Source: a bacterium (GTDB taxonomy: Bacteria; Spirochaetota; JAHITG01). From it: DNA of 17,007 bases. The DNA lies in NCBI GenBank assembly GCA_028711675.1, contig JAQTRT010000028.1, positions 1 through 17,007 on the forward strand. Direction: 5' to 3'. Every line of letters starts with the position of its first letter. Within the stretch, counting starts at the first letter, position 1. The notes beneath the pieces were generated by a model. The model was not told the DNA's origin. It saw only the letters and a list, made by a program, of their open reading frames with translations, and ran no database searches. The position numbers were made by a program, and so were the translations under genes. This document shows, piece by piece, positions 6,701 through 13,897 of the stretch.

Positions 6701-8809
6701 CTGTGGGAATGGGGCATGGACCTTAACCTGCTGGGACACACCCAGCGTTATTCCGCAGATTATTCCGGTACATTGAACAGCTTCAAGGAATATCTGGCCA
6801 TCAGTCAAACCATCAAGGACAATTACGGAACCAGCTCGGCCATGTCCTACATGGCCCTGGCTTACATCGAAAAAGGGGAATTTGAATCAGCCGCGGAATG
6901 GAACACGAAGTCCCTGGCTCTCAGCGAAGAGAACAATATCCTGTATAACCTGTGCTTCGGGAACATACACATGGGTTATCTTTATTTTGAGCTGGGACAG
7001 TATGAAAAAGCCATCCCTTACCTTTTAAAAGCCAAGACCTTGTTCGAGGCGAACACATTCCTCCTTGATTGGACCGTGATCGTATATTACCATCTCACAA
7101 GCGTCTATATCGCGCAGTACGAGAAAGGGAAATCCGAAAACACGGCTTATACGGATAAAAAACTGCTGAAAAAGATCAAAGGCCTCTGCCGGGAGACCAT
7201 GAAAAAGACCCGGCTCTGGCCCAATCATTACGCGGCAGCCCTGCGTGTGACAGCTCAATATTATGTCCTGGTTAATATGAAGAAAAAAGCAGAAAGATAC
7301 TTTATCCGGAGCATCCATCAATCAAAGGCTGTCAGCCGTCATTATGAGACAGGCCGCAGCCTGTATGAGTACGGGAATTTCCTGTATCACACAGGCAGGA
7401 CAGAATCAGCCGGCAAGATAATACTCGAAGCCTTTGACCTCTTCAAGAAGACCGGCAGCCGGCATTACACGGAACGCTGCGCCAGGCTCCTCGGTATCAG
7501 CAGCCGGACAGAAAACCGGGACCTCACTGCCCAGGAACGGCTGGCCGTGGAACGCAGGCTCAACACCCTTGTAACGGTCAGCCACCATCTCAGCTCCATC
7601 CTGGACCTGGAACAGCTCCTGGGCAAGATCGTTGATTCGGCCATGGAGGTCTCAGGCGCTGAACGGGGTTTCCTGTTCCTTTATGACACGGACAAGAAGG
7701 ACCTTCAGGTCAAGATCGCACATGGCCTGGAACAGGGATTGGAAATGATCCCTCACCTGAAGAGCCGGCATTATAAATTATGCCGTTTTATCATTGATGA
7801 AGTACAGAACAAGGCCACATCCCTCCTTTTCAATCCCCAGGTAAACCCGGACCTGGTCCAGGATGAGGATATTAAAACATACCGTATTAAATCCGTCATC
7901 TGCACACCCTTAAAAGTACGGGGGGAAGTGCTGGGGCTCCTGTACCTGGACAACCGGCTTGTGGAAGAAGCGTTTGACGAGCAGGACCTGGACCTTATCA
8001 ATTCCCTGGCCATACAGAGCGGGATATCCCTGCAGAACGCGTTCTTCTTAAAAGAGATGGTGGAAAAGGAACGTTTATCCGAAGAACTGCGGCTGGGCCA
8101 GCAGATCCAGACCGCACTCCTGCCCCGTCAGATACCGGAAGTGAAAGGTTTAAGCCTGGGCGGTATCATGCAGCCTGCCCGCGAGATAGGAGGAGATTAT
8201 TATGATTTCATCCCGCTTCCGGGAAAAGAAGAATTAGGGATCGTGATCGGCGATGTTTCAGGAAAAGGTGTTGCCGCCGGTCTTCTGATGGCCATGGTAA
8301 AAACAGCCATTCATATCTTTGCAGCCACGGAGAGCTCTCCTAAAAAAATCCTGATGCAGATCAACCAGGTGCTGAACAAACATATCGGGGGAGAAAAATT
8401 CATGACCATGCTGTACCTGGTCTGGCAGGCGGGAAGGTCGGCCATGGTGTATTCGTCGGCAGGTCATGAGCATATCCTTGTTTACCGAAAAAAGAAGAGC
8501 GATGTGGAGATCATCCAGTCGGGCGGGATCATCCTGGGCGTCATGGAAGACATCGAAACAAGCCTTGAGGAACATGGGATTGAAATGGACGCAGGGGACA
8601 AGATCCTTCTTTATACAGACGGCATCACAGAAGCCCACAACAGCGAGAAGAACCGGTACGGCCTTGAACGGCTCAGGGATGTATTTCTGAACAACAGCAG
8701 TAAACCCGTACAGGATCTGCTCCAAGCCATTAAAGAAGATGCCTTTCATTTTATCGGAAACTGCCCACAGTATGATGACATGACCCTGGTGGTCATGGAA
8801 ACAAAATAA
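3710..8809 (+). CDS. Ser/Thr kinase-like, AAA ATPase, TPR, GAF and SpoIIE/PP2C phosphatase fusion protein
   Basis: This is a 1699-residue predicted cytoplasmic signalling protein. Residues 10-275 form a Hanks-type kinase domain: K41 in VILKII, catalytic loop HLDIRPSN with D136 and N141, and DFG at 155-157. The glycine loop keeps only G21 and the usual catalytic-loop Lys is R138, so kinase activity is doubtful. Residues about 298-560 form an AAA/MalT-like ATPase: GREEEI, Walker A GEPGMGKS at 328-335, and Walker B FYLDD before QWSDE. A Lys/Glu-rich insert lies at 380-395. About 700-1260 are TPR-like helical repeats. About 1285-1450 form a GAF domain. Residues 1460-1699 form a SpoIIE-type phosphatase with all metal-site motifs: GGD at 1494-1496, D1515 in GDVSGKG, D1637 in YTDGITEA, and DD at 1689-1690. 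The C-terminus resembles RsbU, which dephosphorylates STAS anti-anti-sigma factors; no STAS or anti-sigma gene is in the window. The ligand of the GAF and TPR parts is unknown. Confidence 0.93.
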   Translation: MISEKTTLNNRFQVQAYLSEGLLTSVYRARDIKDNSEVILKIIKPENTSSRPEDLFRFKRELTHLQSLTHPRLGKILATGEYQDSTYFAMEYVEGHSLSTLLNLNRKFSIKESVNIIYQLIQGLEYCHSQNMLHLDIRPSNIILEEKNPDIKITDFGLSHLIEYTRIKKPEDIRSIFSYISPEQSGIMKRNSDERSDLYSAGIIFYELLTKEPPFQGTDLGSILHQHIARIPVPPRKIDPQIPEVIEEIVMKLLSKEPESRYQTAHGLLADLERFKKGETSFIIGKQDKLKKLLFHTRLIGREEEIGVLRSGFDRARTGNGQVILVKGEPGMGKSRLVDEMRSYVFKEKGIFLSGRCFSQENKIPYLPYRDILNEYTDRIRKKEKEEKEKEISRLQIVLGDLGEIIVSINPGMEELLGKQPELIPLDPEREHRRFLMIASKFFLNLGTLQEPFVFYLDDLQWSDEASLTLFQDIISRIKDHPVLILATYRDNEVNEQHSLYKLLKEAAVQQYPVREISLGFFDEKKLRHFLSELLLEEEESLSELSRYILNKSKGNPFFSLEITRQLVEEKALQYDEDKRHWGIDWDRLNKLAISNNIVEVVLRRIVVLNEEKTYLLSHASVIGREFPLSLLKVLTEYPDEKLINLIDECISLQLIEKSMEKGKVLFVHDRIRDAFYYKVPKAELKEIHEKIAESIEEVYGKETEPVLFDLAHHYAEAGNKEKALQYCIPAADKAKANYANEEAIRYYKMEIELLEEKGDRTKSGWIRANEGLIDVYLTIGKNEDAINISAQILPLKHGILDKARIYRKIGTAYYKMGEWQKCEDTLSLGLSLLGIKLPLKAFDVILSIIKELSLHFFHGLLPFLFKKKGRAVREEDREIITFYHPLIWMYGLSDTNKAISSVLRALNYAELKIGPSSELAFVQIFYAAALTLRVAYFTRAFLYYNKAYAIALNIKDERTLAMNLQYFGVHYYITSQFKKALEILEQAREKHSKIGDLWEWGMDLNLLGHTQRYSADYSGTLNSFKEYLAISQTIKDNYGTSSAMSYMALAYIEKGEFESAAEWNTKSLALSEENNILYNLCFGNIHMGYLYFELGQYEKAIPYLLKAKTLFEANTFLLDWTVIVYYHLTSVYIAQYEKGKSENTAYTDKKLLKKIKGLCRETMKKTRLWPNHYAAALRVTAQYYVLVNMKKKAERYFIRSIHQSKAVSRHYETGRSLYEYGNFLYHTGRTESAGKIILEAFDLFKKTGSRHYTERCARLLGISSRTENRDLTAQERLAVERRLNTLVTVSHHLSSILDLEQLLGKIVDSAMEVSGAERGFLFLYDTDKKDLQVKIAHGLEQGLEMIPHLKSRHYKLCRFIIDEVQNKATSLLFNPQVNPDLVQDEDIKTYRIKSVICTPLKVRGEVLGLLYLDNRLVEEAFDEQDLDLINSLAIQSGISLQNAFFLKEMVEKERLSEELRLGQQIQTALLPRQIPEVKGLSLGGIMQPAREIGGDYYDFIPLPGKEELGIVIGDVSGKGVAAGLLMAMVKTAIHIFAATESSPKKILMQINQVLNKHIGGEKFMTMLYLVWQAGRSAMVYSSAGHEHILVYRKKKSDVEIIQSGGIILGVMEDIETSLEEHGIEMDAGDKILLYTDGITEAHNSEKNRYGLERLRDVFLNNSSKPVQDLLQAIKEDAFHFIGNCPQYDDMTLVVMETK

Positions 8810-8836
8810 AAGCCGTTTCTCCGGAAATAAATTTAT

Positions 8837-8871
8837 TTGACAAAATATTTTATAATGATAACTATTCATCT
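8837..8871 (+). promoter_or_regulatory. Candidate promoter for the outer-membrane protein gene, very short leader
   Basis: TTGACA (8837-8842) sits in ATTTGACAAAA, nearly the same string as the palindrome at 3650. A perfect TATAAT lies at 8851-8856, but only 8 bases after TTGACA, so the two cannot be one promoter pair. A 16-base spacer gives TAACTA (8859-8864) and transcription starting at about the ATG at 8872. If TATAAT is used instead, the leader is about 9 bases and the -35 is poor. Either way there is no room for a ribosome binding site, and none is seen. Confidence 0.5.
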
Positions 8872-9789
8872 ATGCAAAAGATCATCTTATCCGTATTTTT
8901 TTTATTCATCGGTCCCGTGCTCATGGCCCAGACCGATATACCCCTGTCAGATTCATCCGGCTCCGCGGGAACGAACGGTCCCTCCACCCCATCCTCGTCC
9001 CCTGCGGTGACCATGACCAATTCATCCCCGGCAACCAACACCCCTGGACCTAGCCCTACGATCCTGACCCAGGTAACTGCTTCATCATCTCAATCCAATA
9101 TTAAAAAGACCAAAACCGTACCAAAAAAAAGCTCCCGCATGGTCAATCTGGGTTTTTATTACCTCCTGGCTGACAGCTCGTTCAAGGAAAAATTCTCGTC
9201 GGGACAAAGCGGACAAACGGTATATTACCGGATGCCTTTCAATTCCTGGAATGACCCGTTCTCCGTGATCCTGGATTACGACTGGAAATTCTTCGATCTT
9301 CCCATGCTCCGCTGGGGCTGGAGTATAGGCTTTAATCTGGCCGGCAGCGGGAACGGCGATGACTCGATCCTGGTTAAAAAGGAGACAGACCTCGGCCAGG
9401 CCCACCAGGGCGAATTCTACGTTATTTACAATGACTACCATTTCCCTTTTTTCATCAACATAAAATTCCAACCCCTGGAATTCTCGATCTTTAAGTTCTA
9501 TTTAGGAGCCGGGGCCGGAGCATTATTTGGCATCTATACCTATAACGAACTAACCACTAAAGAACGCTCGGCTTATGACGAACAATACGAACGGATGGCC
9601 ACTGTTTTTAAGCCCATGGGGCGTGTTTTCCTGGGCTTTACTTTTGATGTCTCCAGTGATTTCAGCACCATGTTCCTGGAGATGAGCTACACCGTGATCC
9701 AGGACCCCGTTGTATTAAACGATGCCCTGCACAGGCATGTCAGTTTCCAGATCTCCGGCTTTTCCCTGGGATTCGGGTTCAGATATTGA
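8872..9789 (+). CDS. Predicted outer-membrane beta-barrel protein with Ser/Thr/Pro-rich linker
   Basis: This is a 305-residue exported protein of unknown function. It opens with a clear signal peptide (MQKIILSVFFLFIGPVLMAQ, cleavage probably after the Ala-Gln region). Residues about 22-80 are a low-complexity linker rich in Ser, Thr, Pro and Asn, then a basic patch (KKTKTVPKKSSR). From about 91 to the end it shows alternating hydrophobic and aromatic strands, for example VILDYDWKFF, FYLGAGAGALFGIYTY and GRVFLGFTFDVSS, ending in SGFSLGFGFRY with a terminal aromatic residue as in barrel proteins assembled by BamA. About eight strands fit the length, as in small OmpA/OmpW-like barrels; I cannot name the family. 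It follows the signalling gene by 62 bases but has its own promoter candidate. The start is fixed by the signal peptide. Confidence 0.8.
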   Translation: MQKIILSVFFLFIGPVLMAQTDIPLSDSSGSAGTNGPSTPSSSPAVTMTNSSPATNTPGPSPTILTQVTASSSQSNIKKTKTVPKKSSRMVNLGFYYLLADSSFKEKFSSGQSGQTVYYRMPFNSWNDPFSVILDYDWKFFDLPMLRWGWSIGFNLAGSGNGDDSILVKKETDLGQAHQGEFYVIYNDYHFPFFINIKFQPLEFSIFKFYLGAGAGALFGIYTYNELTTKERSAYDEQYERMATVFKPMGRVFLGFTFDVSSDFSTMFLEMSYTVIQDPVVLNDALHRHVSFQISGFSLGFGFRY

Positions 9790-9795
9790 GCCTTC

Positions 9796-10194
9796 ATGCA
9801 GAAAAAGAACCTCAAAGAAAGAGCACGCGAACTTAAAACTGAAGCTTATGCCCTGTATCTGGCTTACCGGGATCCGCGGGTCCCCTGGTATGCCAAGGCC
9901 TTTGCTGCCTGTGTCGTGGCTTATGCCCTCAGCCCCATTGATCTTATCCCGGATTTCATACCTGTTCTGGGATACCTTGATGATCTTGTTCTCATCCCTC
10001 TGGGCATAGCCTTGGCTGTAAAAATGATCCCCGGCCCGGTCATGCTGGAGGCAAGGGGAAAAGCCCGGATCCTGCTGGACCGGAAAAGACCAGTTAATTG
10101 GATGGCAGGCCTGATCATCATCATTGTATGGCTTTCCCTGGCAGGGGCCTTGATCCTTGTGATCAAATATTTAATCAAGAAACTGGTTTTTTAA
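9796..10194 (+). CDS. DUF1232/YkvA-like small membrane protein
   Basis: This 132-residue protein carries the DUF1232 signature in residues about 25-75: YRDPRVPWYAKAF, then YALSPIDLIPDFIPVLGYLD and DLVLIPLGIALA. Hydrophobic stretches at about 32-48 and 55-75 and a clear C-terminal transmembrane helix (about 103-127, GLIIIIVWLSLAGALILVI) place it in the inner membrane. The function of DUF1232 proteins is unknown. The gene starts 6 bases after the stop of the barrel protein and has no ribosome binding site of its own, so it is probably translated by coupling from that gene. Confidence 0.85.
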   Translation: MQKKNLKERARELKTEAYALYLAYRDPRVPWYAKAFAACVVAYALSPIDLIPDFIPVLGYLDDLVLIPLGIALAVKMIPGPVMLEARGKARILLDRKRPVNWMAGLIIIIVWLSLAGALILVIKYLIKKLVF

Positions 10195-10324
10195 AAAGCA
10201 TTCCGGCTTAAAAAGGAAAAAAACAATAAAGATCTCAATAAATGAAACGGAAAAGAAAAATTGACGGGATTTACAGGATTAAAAAAGGATTAATTTCATT
10301 CCATATCCGGTCATTTCCAACAAT
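10195..10324 (+). other. AT-rich intergenic gap before the glycosyltransferase
   Basis: These 130 bases are A-rich and hold no gene. TTGACG at 10261-10266 resembles a -35 box, but no good -10 follows at 16-18 bases. AAGC and GCTT at 10197-10210 could form a small hairpin near the preceding stop. No Shine-Dalgarno sequence precedes the ATG at 10325. Confidence 0.3.
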
Positions 10325-12022
10325 ATGAAAAACAGAAAATTTATCCTTTCTTCACGGCCCCATGCTGTACTGATTTCCAACCATGGATATGCGGGGATAC
10401 ATGCGCCTGTCTGTAAAGCACCGGACAGCGGCGGCCAGATCGTCTATGTCCATTATCTGGCCCGATCGCTGGAAAAGAACGGTTATAAAGTATCCATTTT
10501 CACGCGGGGCGGTTTCCCCGAATACAAATCAAAAAAGGTCCGCTCCGGGACAGGATTCCTCTCTCCCTGGATCCGGTATGTTTATATCCCCGCTGGACCG
10601 CCGCATTTTATCCCCAAGGAAGATATTGCCCCTGTCCTGGATGAAGAGACCGGACGGATGCACTCCTTTTTAAAAAAGGAAGCCCGGATAAAAAAGACAA
10701 ACATTCATGAGTACATTTCTTTTATTAATTCCCATTACTGGGACGCTGGCCTGATCGGCTGTGGGCTGGTCAGCATGATGCAGACAGATCTTTTCCTGGA
10801 AGAACTGGACAGGATCCTGGACATTCCCGATCGTTATCTCCGTAAAAGATATGACGGAAACAGGAATCATGATGTTTTTTACCAAACCGGCGCGGTCTTT
10901 CTCTCTTCTCTGGAAAAAAAGTTTCCGGACACCAGACCAGGGGACAGCCTGAACAAGGACCCATATCTATCACTGGAATTATCAAAGACCCTTTGCATAT
11001 CCCTCAGGAGAGCAGAACATCTCCTAACGGCCTTTTCCATAAAATCCAGACATACAGAGCCTGCCTTCAGACAGATCGAACGGACCGCGCAACTGGGCCG
11101 CATCATCATACAAACCAGACTTCCGGGGATCAAGGAAAAACTGGAGAGATTGAACATGCATATCTGGTGTCCGCATACCCTGGGTACGTTAAAGGAAAGG
11201 AACACACGGGACATGGACCCGGTCCTGAAAAAAGGATTACGGCTTAAAGAACGCATCCGTTATGAAAAGACCGTCAGTCCCAGGGTTTCACTTTTAATGG
11301 CCACTTCCCGGGAGATCATCAAGGTCCTGCATGATGATTATCAGGCAGCTCCGGATAAAATATTTTATTTCCCCCCCTGCAACGATGATACGCTCTTCAG
11401 ACCCCGTTCCCCTGTGAATTGTAAAAAAGCATGGGCCTTCCTGAAAAGAAAAACCTGTGTGAAAAATATCAGGGAACAACAGATCATCCTTGAATCAAGC
11501 AGGATGGATCACAGTAAAAGGAAAGATATTCTGGTCAGGGCTTTCCGCCTTATCGCGGAAAAGAACGGGAATACTCTCCTGCTCATCGGAGGCGGGCCCG
11601 CGAACGAGGTGGAACGGTCTTTAAAAAAACTTGTCGGGAAGCTCAGGCTGAAAGACCGGGTTTTCTTCATCGGATTTCTCAATCCGGCTCTCATCGGTCC
11701 GATTTTCAGTATTCCGCTCATGTATGTCACACCGTCGGAAATGGAAGGATTCGGCATGTCCGTCCTGAACGCCATCTCATCCCGGGTCCCTGTCATCGCC
11801 TCCGGGAAGATCCCCCTGGCCCAACAGCACCTCAAACACTGCGCCCTAATCCCCAAGGACAATTCCCCCGCGGAACTGGCCGCAGCCATGGAAAAATATC
11901 TCAACGATGCCTCCCTGAGGAAAAGGAACAGCCGGAAGGCCTTTCTCATCTCCCGTTCCTTCCAGTGGCCCGTACTCACACGCTTATTTATCCGTGAATT
12001 AAAAAGGAGGAACCTTGTATAA
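10325..12022 (+). CDS. GT4 glycosyltransferase, sucrose-phosphate-synthase-like
   Basis: This 565-residue GT-B-fold transferase is likely cytoplasmic and moves a sugar from a nucleotide-sugar donor. The N-terminal acceptor lobe has DSGGQIVYVHYLARSL at 34-49, VSIFTRGG, and NSHYWDAG at 135-142, the pattern of sucrose-phosphate synthase and its relatives. The donor lobe has SSRMDHSKRKDILVRAF at 391-407, IGGGP at 421-425 and TPSEMEGFGMSVLNAISSRVP at 469-489. Two things are odd. The second Glu of the GT4 EX7E motif (E474) is Asn (N482). There is also a helical, basic insertion of about 130 residues between NSHYWDAG and the HTLGTLKERN segment at 284-293, which are normally close together. True sucrose phosphate synthesis is therefore not assured, and the acceptor may differ. 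The stop overlaps the next gene by 8 bases. Confidence 0.82.
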   Translation: MKNRKFILSSRPHAVLISNHGYAGIHAPVCKAPDSGGQIVYVHYLARSLEKNGYKVSIFTRGGFPEYKSKKVRSGTGFLSPWIRYVYIPAGPPHFIPKEDIAPVLDEETGRMHSFLKKEARIKKTNIHEYISFINSHYWDAGLIGCGLVSMMQTDLFLEELDRILDIPDRYLRKRYDGNRNHDVFYQTGAVFLSSLEKKFPDTRPGDSLNKDPYLSLELSKTLCISLRRAEHLLTAFSIKSRHTEPAFRQIERTAQLGRIIIQTRLPGIKEKLERLNMHIWCPHTLGTLKERNTRDMDPVLKKGLRLKERIRYEKTVSPRVSLLMATSREIIKVLHDDYQAAPDKIFYFPPCNDDTLFRPRSPVNCKKAWAFLKRKTCVKNIREQQIILESSRMDHSKRKDILVRAFRLIAEKNGNTLLLIGGGPANEVERSLKKLVGKLRLKDRVFFIGFLNPALIGPIFSIPLMYVTPSEMEGFGMSVLNAISSRVPVIASGKIPLAQQHLKHCALIPKDNSPAELAAAMEKYLNDASLRKRNSRKAFLISRSFQWPVLTRLFIRELKRRNLV

Positions 12023-12425
12023 ACTCTCTTCCAAGATCATATACGCACTGATCGGACTGATGGATATCATCCTGTATGGTGAAGAAAAACCGGTCCCTGT
12101 CTCCCAGATCGCCCGCAGGCAAAAGATCTCGAAGATATACATGGAAAGGATCTTCAGCATCCTGGTAAAGGCGAAGATCGTAAAAAGCATAAAAGGGAAA
12201 AAAGGCGGATTCATCCTCCTCCGTCAGCCCAGCCATATCACCCTGTATAAACTGGTTAAAATTTTTGGCAGAAAAAAAGGAGAAGGACTTTCCTTTAAGA
12301 ATAAGTCAGTGGAGAAATCCCTGGTCAGGCTCTGTACCGAGATCCGGGATAATCTTGAAAAAACATTTAAAGGGATTAAATTAAGTAACATCATGGAGCC
12401 TCAGCGGCCCGGTATCCGCAAATGA
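12015..12425 (+). CDS. Rrf2-family transcriptional regulator lacking the cysteine triad
   Basis: This is a 136-residue winged-helix DNA-binding protein. The Rrf2 pattern is clear: YKLSSKIIYALIGLMDIILY, then PVPVSQIARRQKISKIYMER, the recognition helix and ERIFSILVKAKIVKSIKGKKGGFIL with the wing. IscR and NsrR relatives hold an iron-sulfur cluster on three cysteines before the C-terminal helix; here only one Cys is seen (VRLCTEIRD), so no such cluster is expected. Translation starts at TTG 12015-12017 with a strong AAGGAGG 4 bases upstream, inside the end of the glycosyltransferase gene. It ends at TGA 12423-12425, overlapping the annotated nadA ATG as ATGA. The position suggests it controls this operon or senses a linked signal; the ligand is unknown. 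Confidence 0.85.
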   Translation: MYKLSSKIIYALIGLMDIILYGEEKPVPVSQIARRQKISKIYMERIFSILVKAKIVKSIKGKKGGFILLRQPSHITLYKLVKIFGRKKGEGLSFKNKSVEKSLVRLCTEIRDNLEKTFKGIKLSNIMEPQRPGIRK

Positions 12426-13366
12426 ACACCCTCAGGAACAGGATGGAACCAGACAGAATGGATGAAAGGAAGATACAGGATATCATCAAGCTGAAAAAGG
12501 AAAAGAACGCGCTGATCCTGGTGCATAATTACCAGATACCGGAGGTCCAGGACATTGCCGATTTCCTCGGTGATTCCCTTGACCTGAGCCGGAAAGCCCG
12601 GGATACGGACAAAGACGTCATTGTCTTTTGCGGTGTCCGTTTCATGGCCGAGACAGCCAAGATCCTCTCCCCGGCTAAGAAGGTCCTGCTGCCGTCCTAC
12701 CAAGCCGGATGCCCCATGGCAGATATGGTGACGTCCGAGGCCTTGAGGGATTTCAAAGCCCGCGAACCGGGCTGGAAGATCGTCTGTTATGTCAACACCA
12801 GTGCTGATGTCAAGGCAGAATGCGATCTGTGCGTTACCTCCGCCAATGCCGTCCGCGTGATACGAAATTACCCCTATGACCGTTTCCTGTTTGTCCCGGA
12901 TAAAAACCTGGGGAGCTATGTGAAAGACCAGGTCAAGGAAAAAGAGATCAGGCTCTGGGACGGTTACTGCCATGTCCACGCGCGGCTGGCCCTGGATGAA
13001 GTGAAGAAGGCGAAGAAGATCCGGCCTGAAGCACAACTGCTGGTCCATCCCGAATGCGAACCCGGGATCGTGCAAATGGCTGACGAAGTCCTGAGCACGA
13101 ATCAGATGCTGAAGTTCGTCCGGGAATCAAAGGCAAAGGAATTCCTTATCGCCACAGAAGAAGGTATCCTGTACAGAATGCAAAAAGAGAATCCGGATAA
13201 ACTTTTTTTCCCGGCCAGCCGTTCCCTCATCTGCCCCAACATGAAACAGACAAGGTTATCCGATGTCCTGAACAGCCTCAGGTATGACCAGTATGAGATC
13301 AGCCTGACGGAGGAGATCATCCGGAAAGCAGGGATACCCCTGGATGAAATGCTCAAATACTCCTGA
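12422..13366 (+). CDS. nadA: Quinolinate synthase
   Basis: NadA condenses iminoaspartate with dihydroxyacetone phosphate to quinolinate in de novo NAD synthesis, in the cytoplasm, using an oxygen-sensitive [4Fe-4S] cluster. The 314-residue product has HNYQIPEVQDIADFLGDSL at 35-53 and three cluster Cys by comparison with Thermotoga NadA: C97 in AGCPMAD, C183 in GYCHVH and C271 in CPNMK. The spacings of 86 and 88 match that family. YVNTSADVKAECD, TSANAV and HPECEPGIVQMAD are also typical. The start is uncertain. ATG 12422 overlaps the Rrf2 stop as ATGA but has no Shine-Dalgarno sequence. ATG 12443 has AGGA 5 bases upstream and fits the length of short NadA proteins better; ATG 12458 is also possible. 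NadB and NadC are not in the window. Confidence 0.95.
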   Translation: MNTLRNRMEPDRMDERKIQDIIKLKKEKNALILVHNYQIPEVQDIADFLGDSLDLSRKARDTDKDVIVFCGVRFMAETAKILSPAKKVLLPSYQAGCPMADMVTSEALRDFKAREPGWKIVCYVNTSADVKAECDLCVTSANAVRVIRNYPYDRFLFVPDKNLGSYVKDQVKEKEIRLWDGYCHVHARLALDEVKKAKKIRPEAQLLVHPECEPGIVQMADEVLSTNQMLKFVRESKAKEFLIATEEGILYRMQKENPDKLFFPASRSLICPNMKQTRLSDVLNSLRYDQYEISLTEEIIRKAGIPLDEMLKYS

Positions 13367-13382
13367 AAATCAAAAAGCCCGC

Positions 13383-13413
13383 CAGGACCGGATACGGTCC
13401 TGAAGCATTCAGG
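13383..13413. repeat. Overlapping alternative hairpins between nadA and rimI
   Basis: CAGGACCG (13383-13390) and CGGTCCTG (13395-13402) form a perfect 8-bp stem with a GATA loop. CCTGAA (13399-13404) and TTCAGG (13408-13413) form a second stem that shares bases 13399-13402, so only one can fold at a time. Neither is followed by T on the plus strand. On the minus strand the larger stem is followed, after 6 bases, by TTTTTGATTTT, so it may act as a back-up terminator for rimI. Confidence 0.5.
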
Positions 13414-13438
13414 CCAATATTCAACAAGGTCCAGTCAG

Positions 13439-13466
13439 AAAAAAAACTTGTTCCTATACCTACAAG
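13439..13466 (-). terminator. Terminator at the end of rimI
   Basis: On the minus strand CTTGT and ACAAG flank a 10-base loop and are followed directly by eight T (plus-strand A run 13439-13446). The rimI stop codon TAG begins the loop. The stem is short and AT-rich, but the T run is strong and the position is right. Confidence 0.5.
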
Positions 13467-13897
13467 GTCCGTTCCATGACAAGAGCATCCTCATTGTCCG
13501 GATAATAGGATTTTCTGATGCCTGCAACAGTAAATCCTGATCTTTGATAGATCCTGCGGGCAGCTGAATTGGACACCCTTACTTCCAGAAAGATCTTTGT
13601 GAAACCCTCTTTCCTGGATTGATCCGCAAGACGGCTGAGGAGCATGCTTCCGAATCCTTTACGCCTGTGATCCGGATGCACGGCAATCTTAAGAAGCGAA
13701 AGCTCGGGTTTCACCGTATCCGCCACAAGGTATCCGATAAGTACTCCCTCCTGCCTGAGGAGGAGAGAACATGATGACGGCTTCCTTATCTCGTCACGGA
13801 ACATGTCATTGGTCCAGGCTGATCCCGGAAAGACAAGTTCTTCCATCCGGCAGACTTCCGGAAGGTCCTTTTCTGACAAAGGTTCAATGGATATCAT
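13460..13897 (-). CDS. rimI: GNAT acetyltransferase, RimI-like (ribosomal-protein/tRNA-pathway N-alpha-acetyltransferase)
   Basis: This protein of about 145 residues is a single GNAT domain that uses acetyl-CoA. The family includes RimI, which acetylates the N-terminal Ala of ribosomal protein S18. Motifs seen are LLKIAVHPDHRRKGFGSMLL (the acetyl-CoA loop, R/Q-x-x-G-x-G/A type), FLEVRVSNSAARRIYQRSGF and the RimI-typical IRKSYYPDNEDALVM. The start is set at ATG 13897: its distance to the EKDLPE segment equals that in E. coli RimI from memory, and GAAGGA lies just upstream. A TTG at 13921 would add eight residues and has AAGG upstream. The gene overlaps the 3' end of cinA by 14 bases (38 with the TTG), so the two are co-transcribed. 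No tsaB or tsaD gene is nearby. Confidence 0.85.
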   Translation of the reverse strand: MISIEPLSEKDLPEVCRMEELVFPGSAWTNDMFRDEIRKPSSCSLLLRQEGVLIGYLVADTVKPELSLLKIAVHPDHRRKGFGSMLLSRLADQSRKEGFTKIFLEVRVSNSAARRIYQRSGFTVAGIRKSYYPDNEDALVMERTL

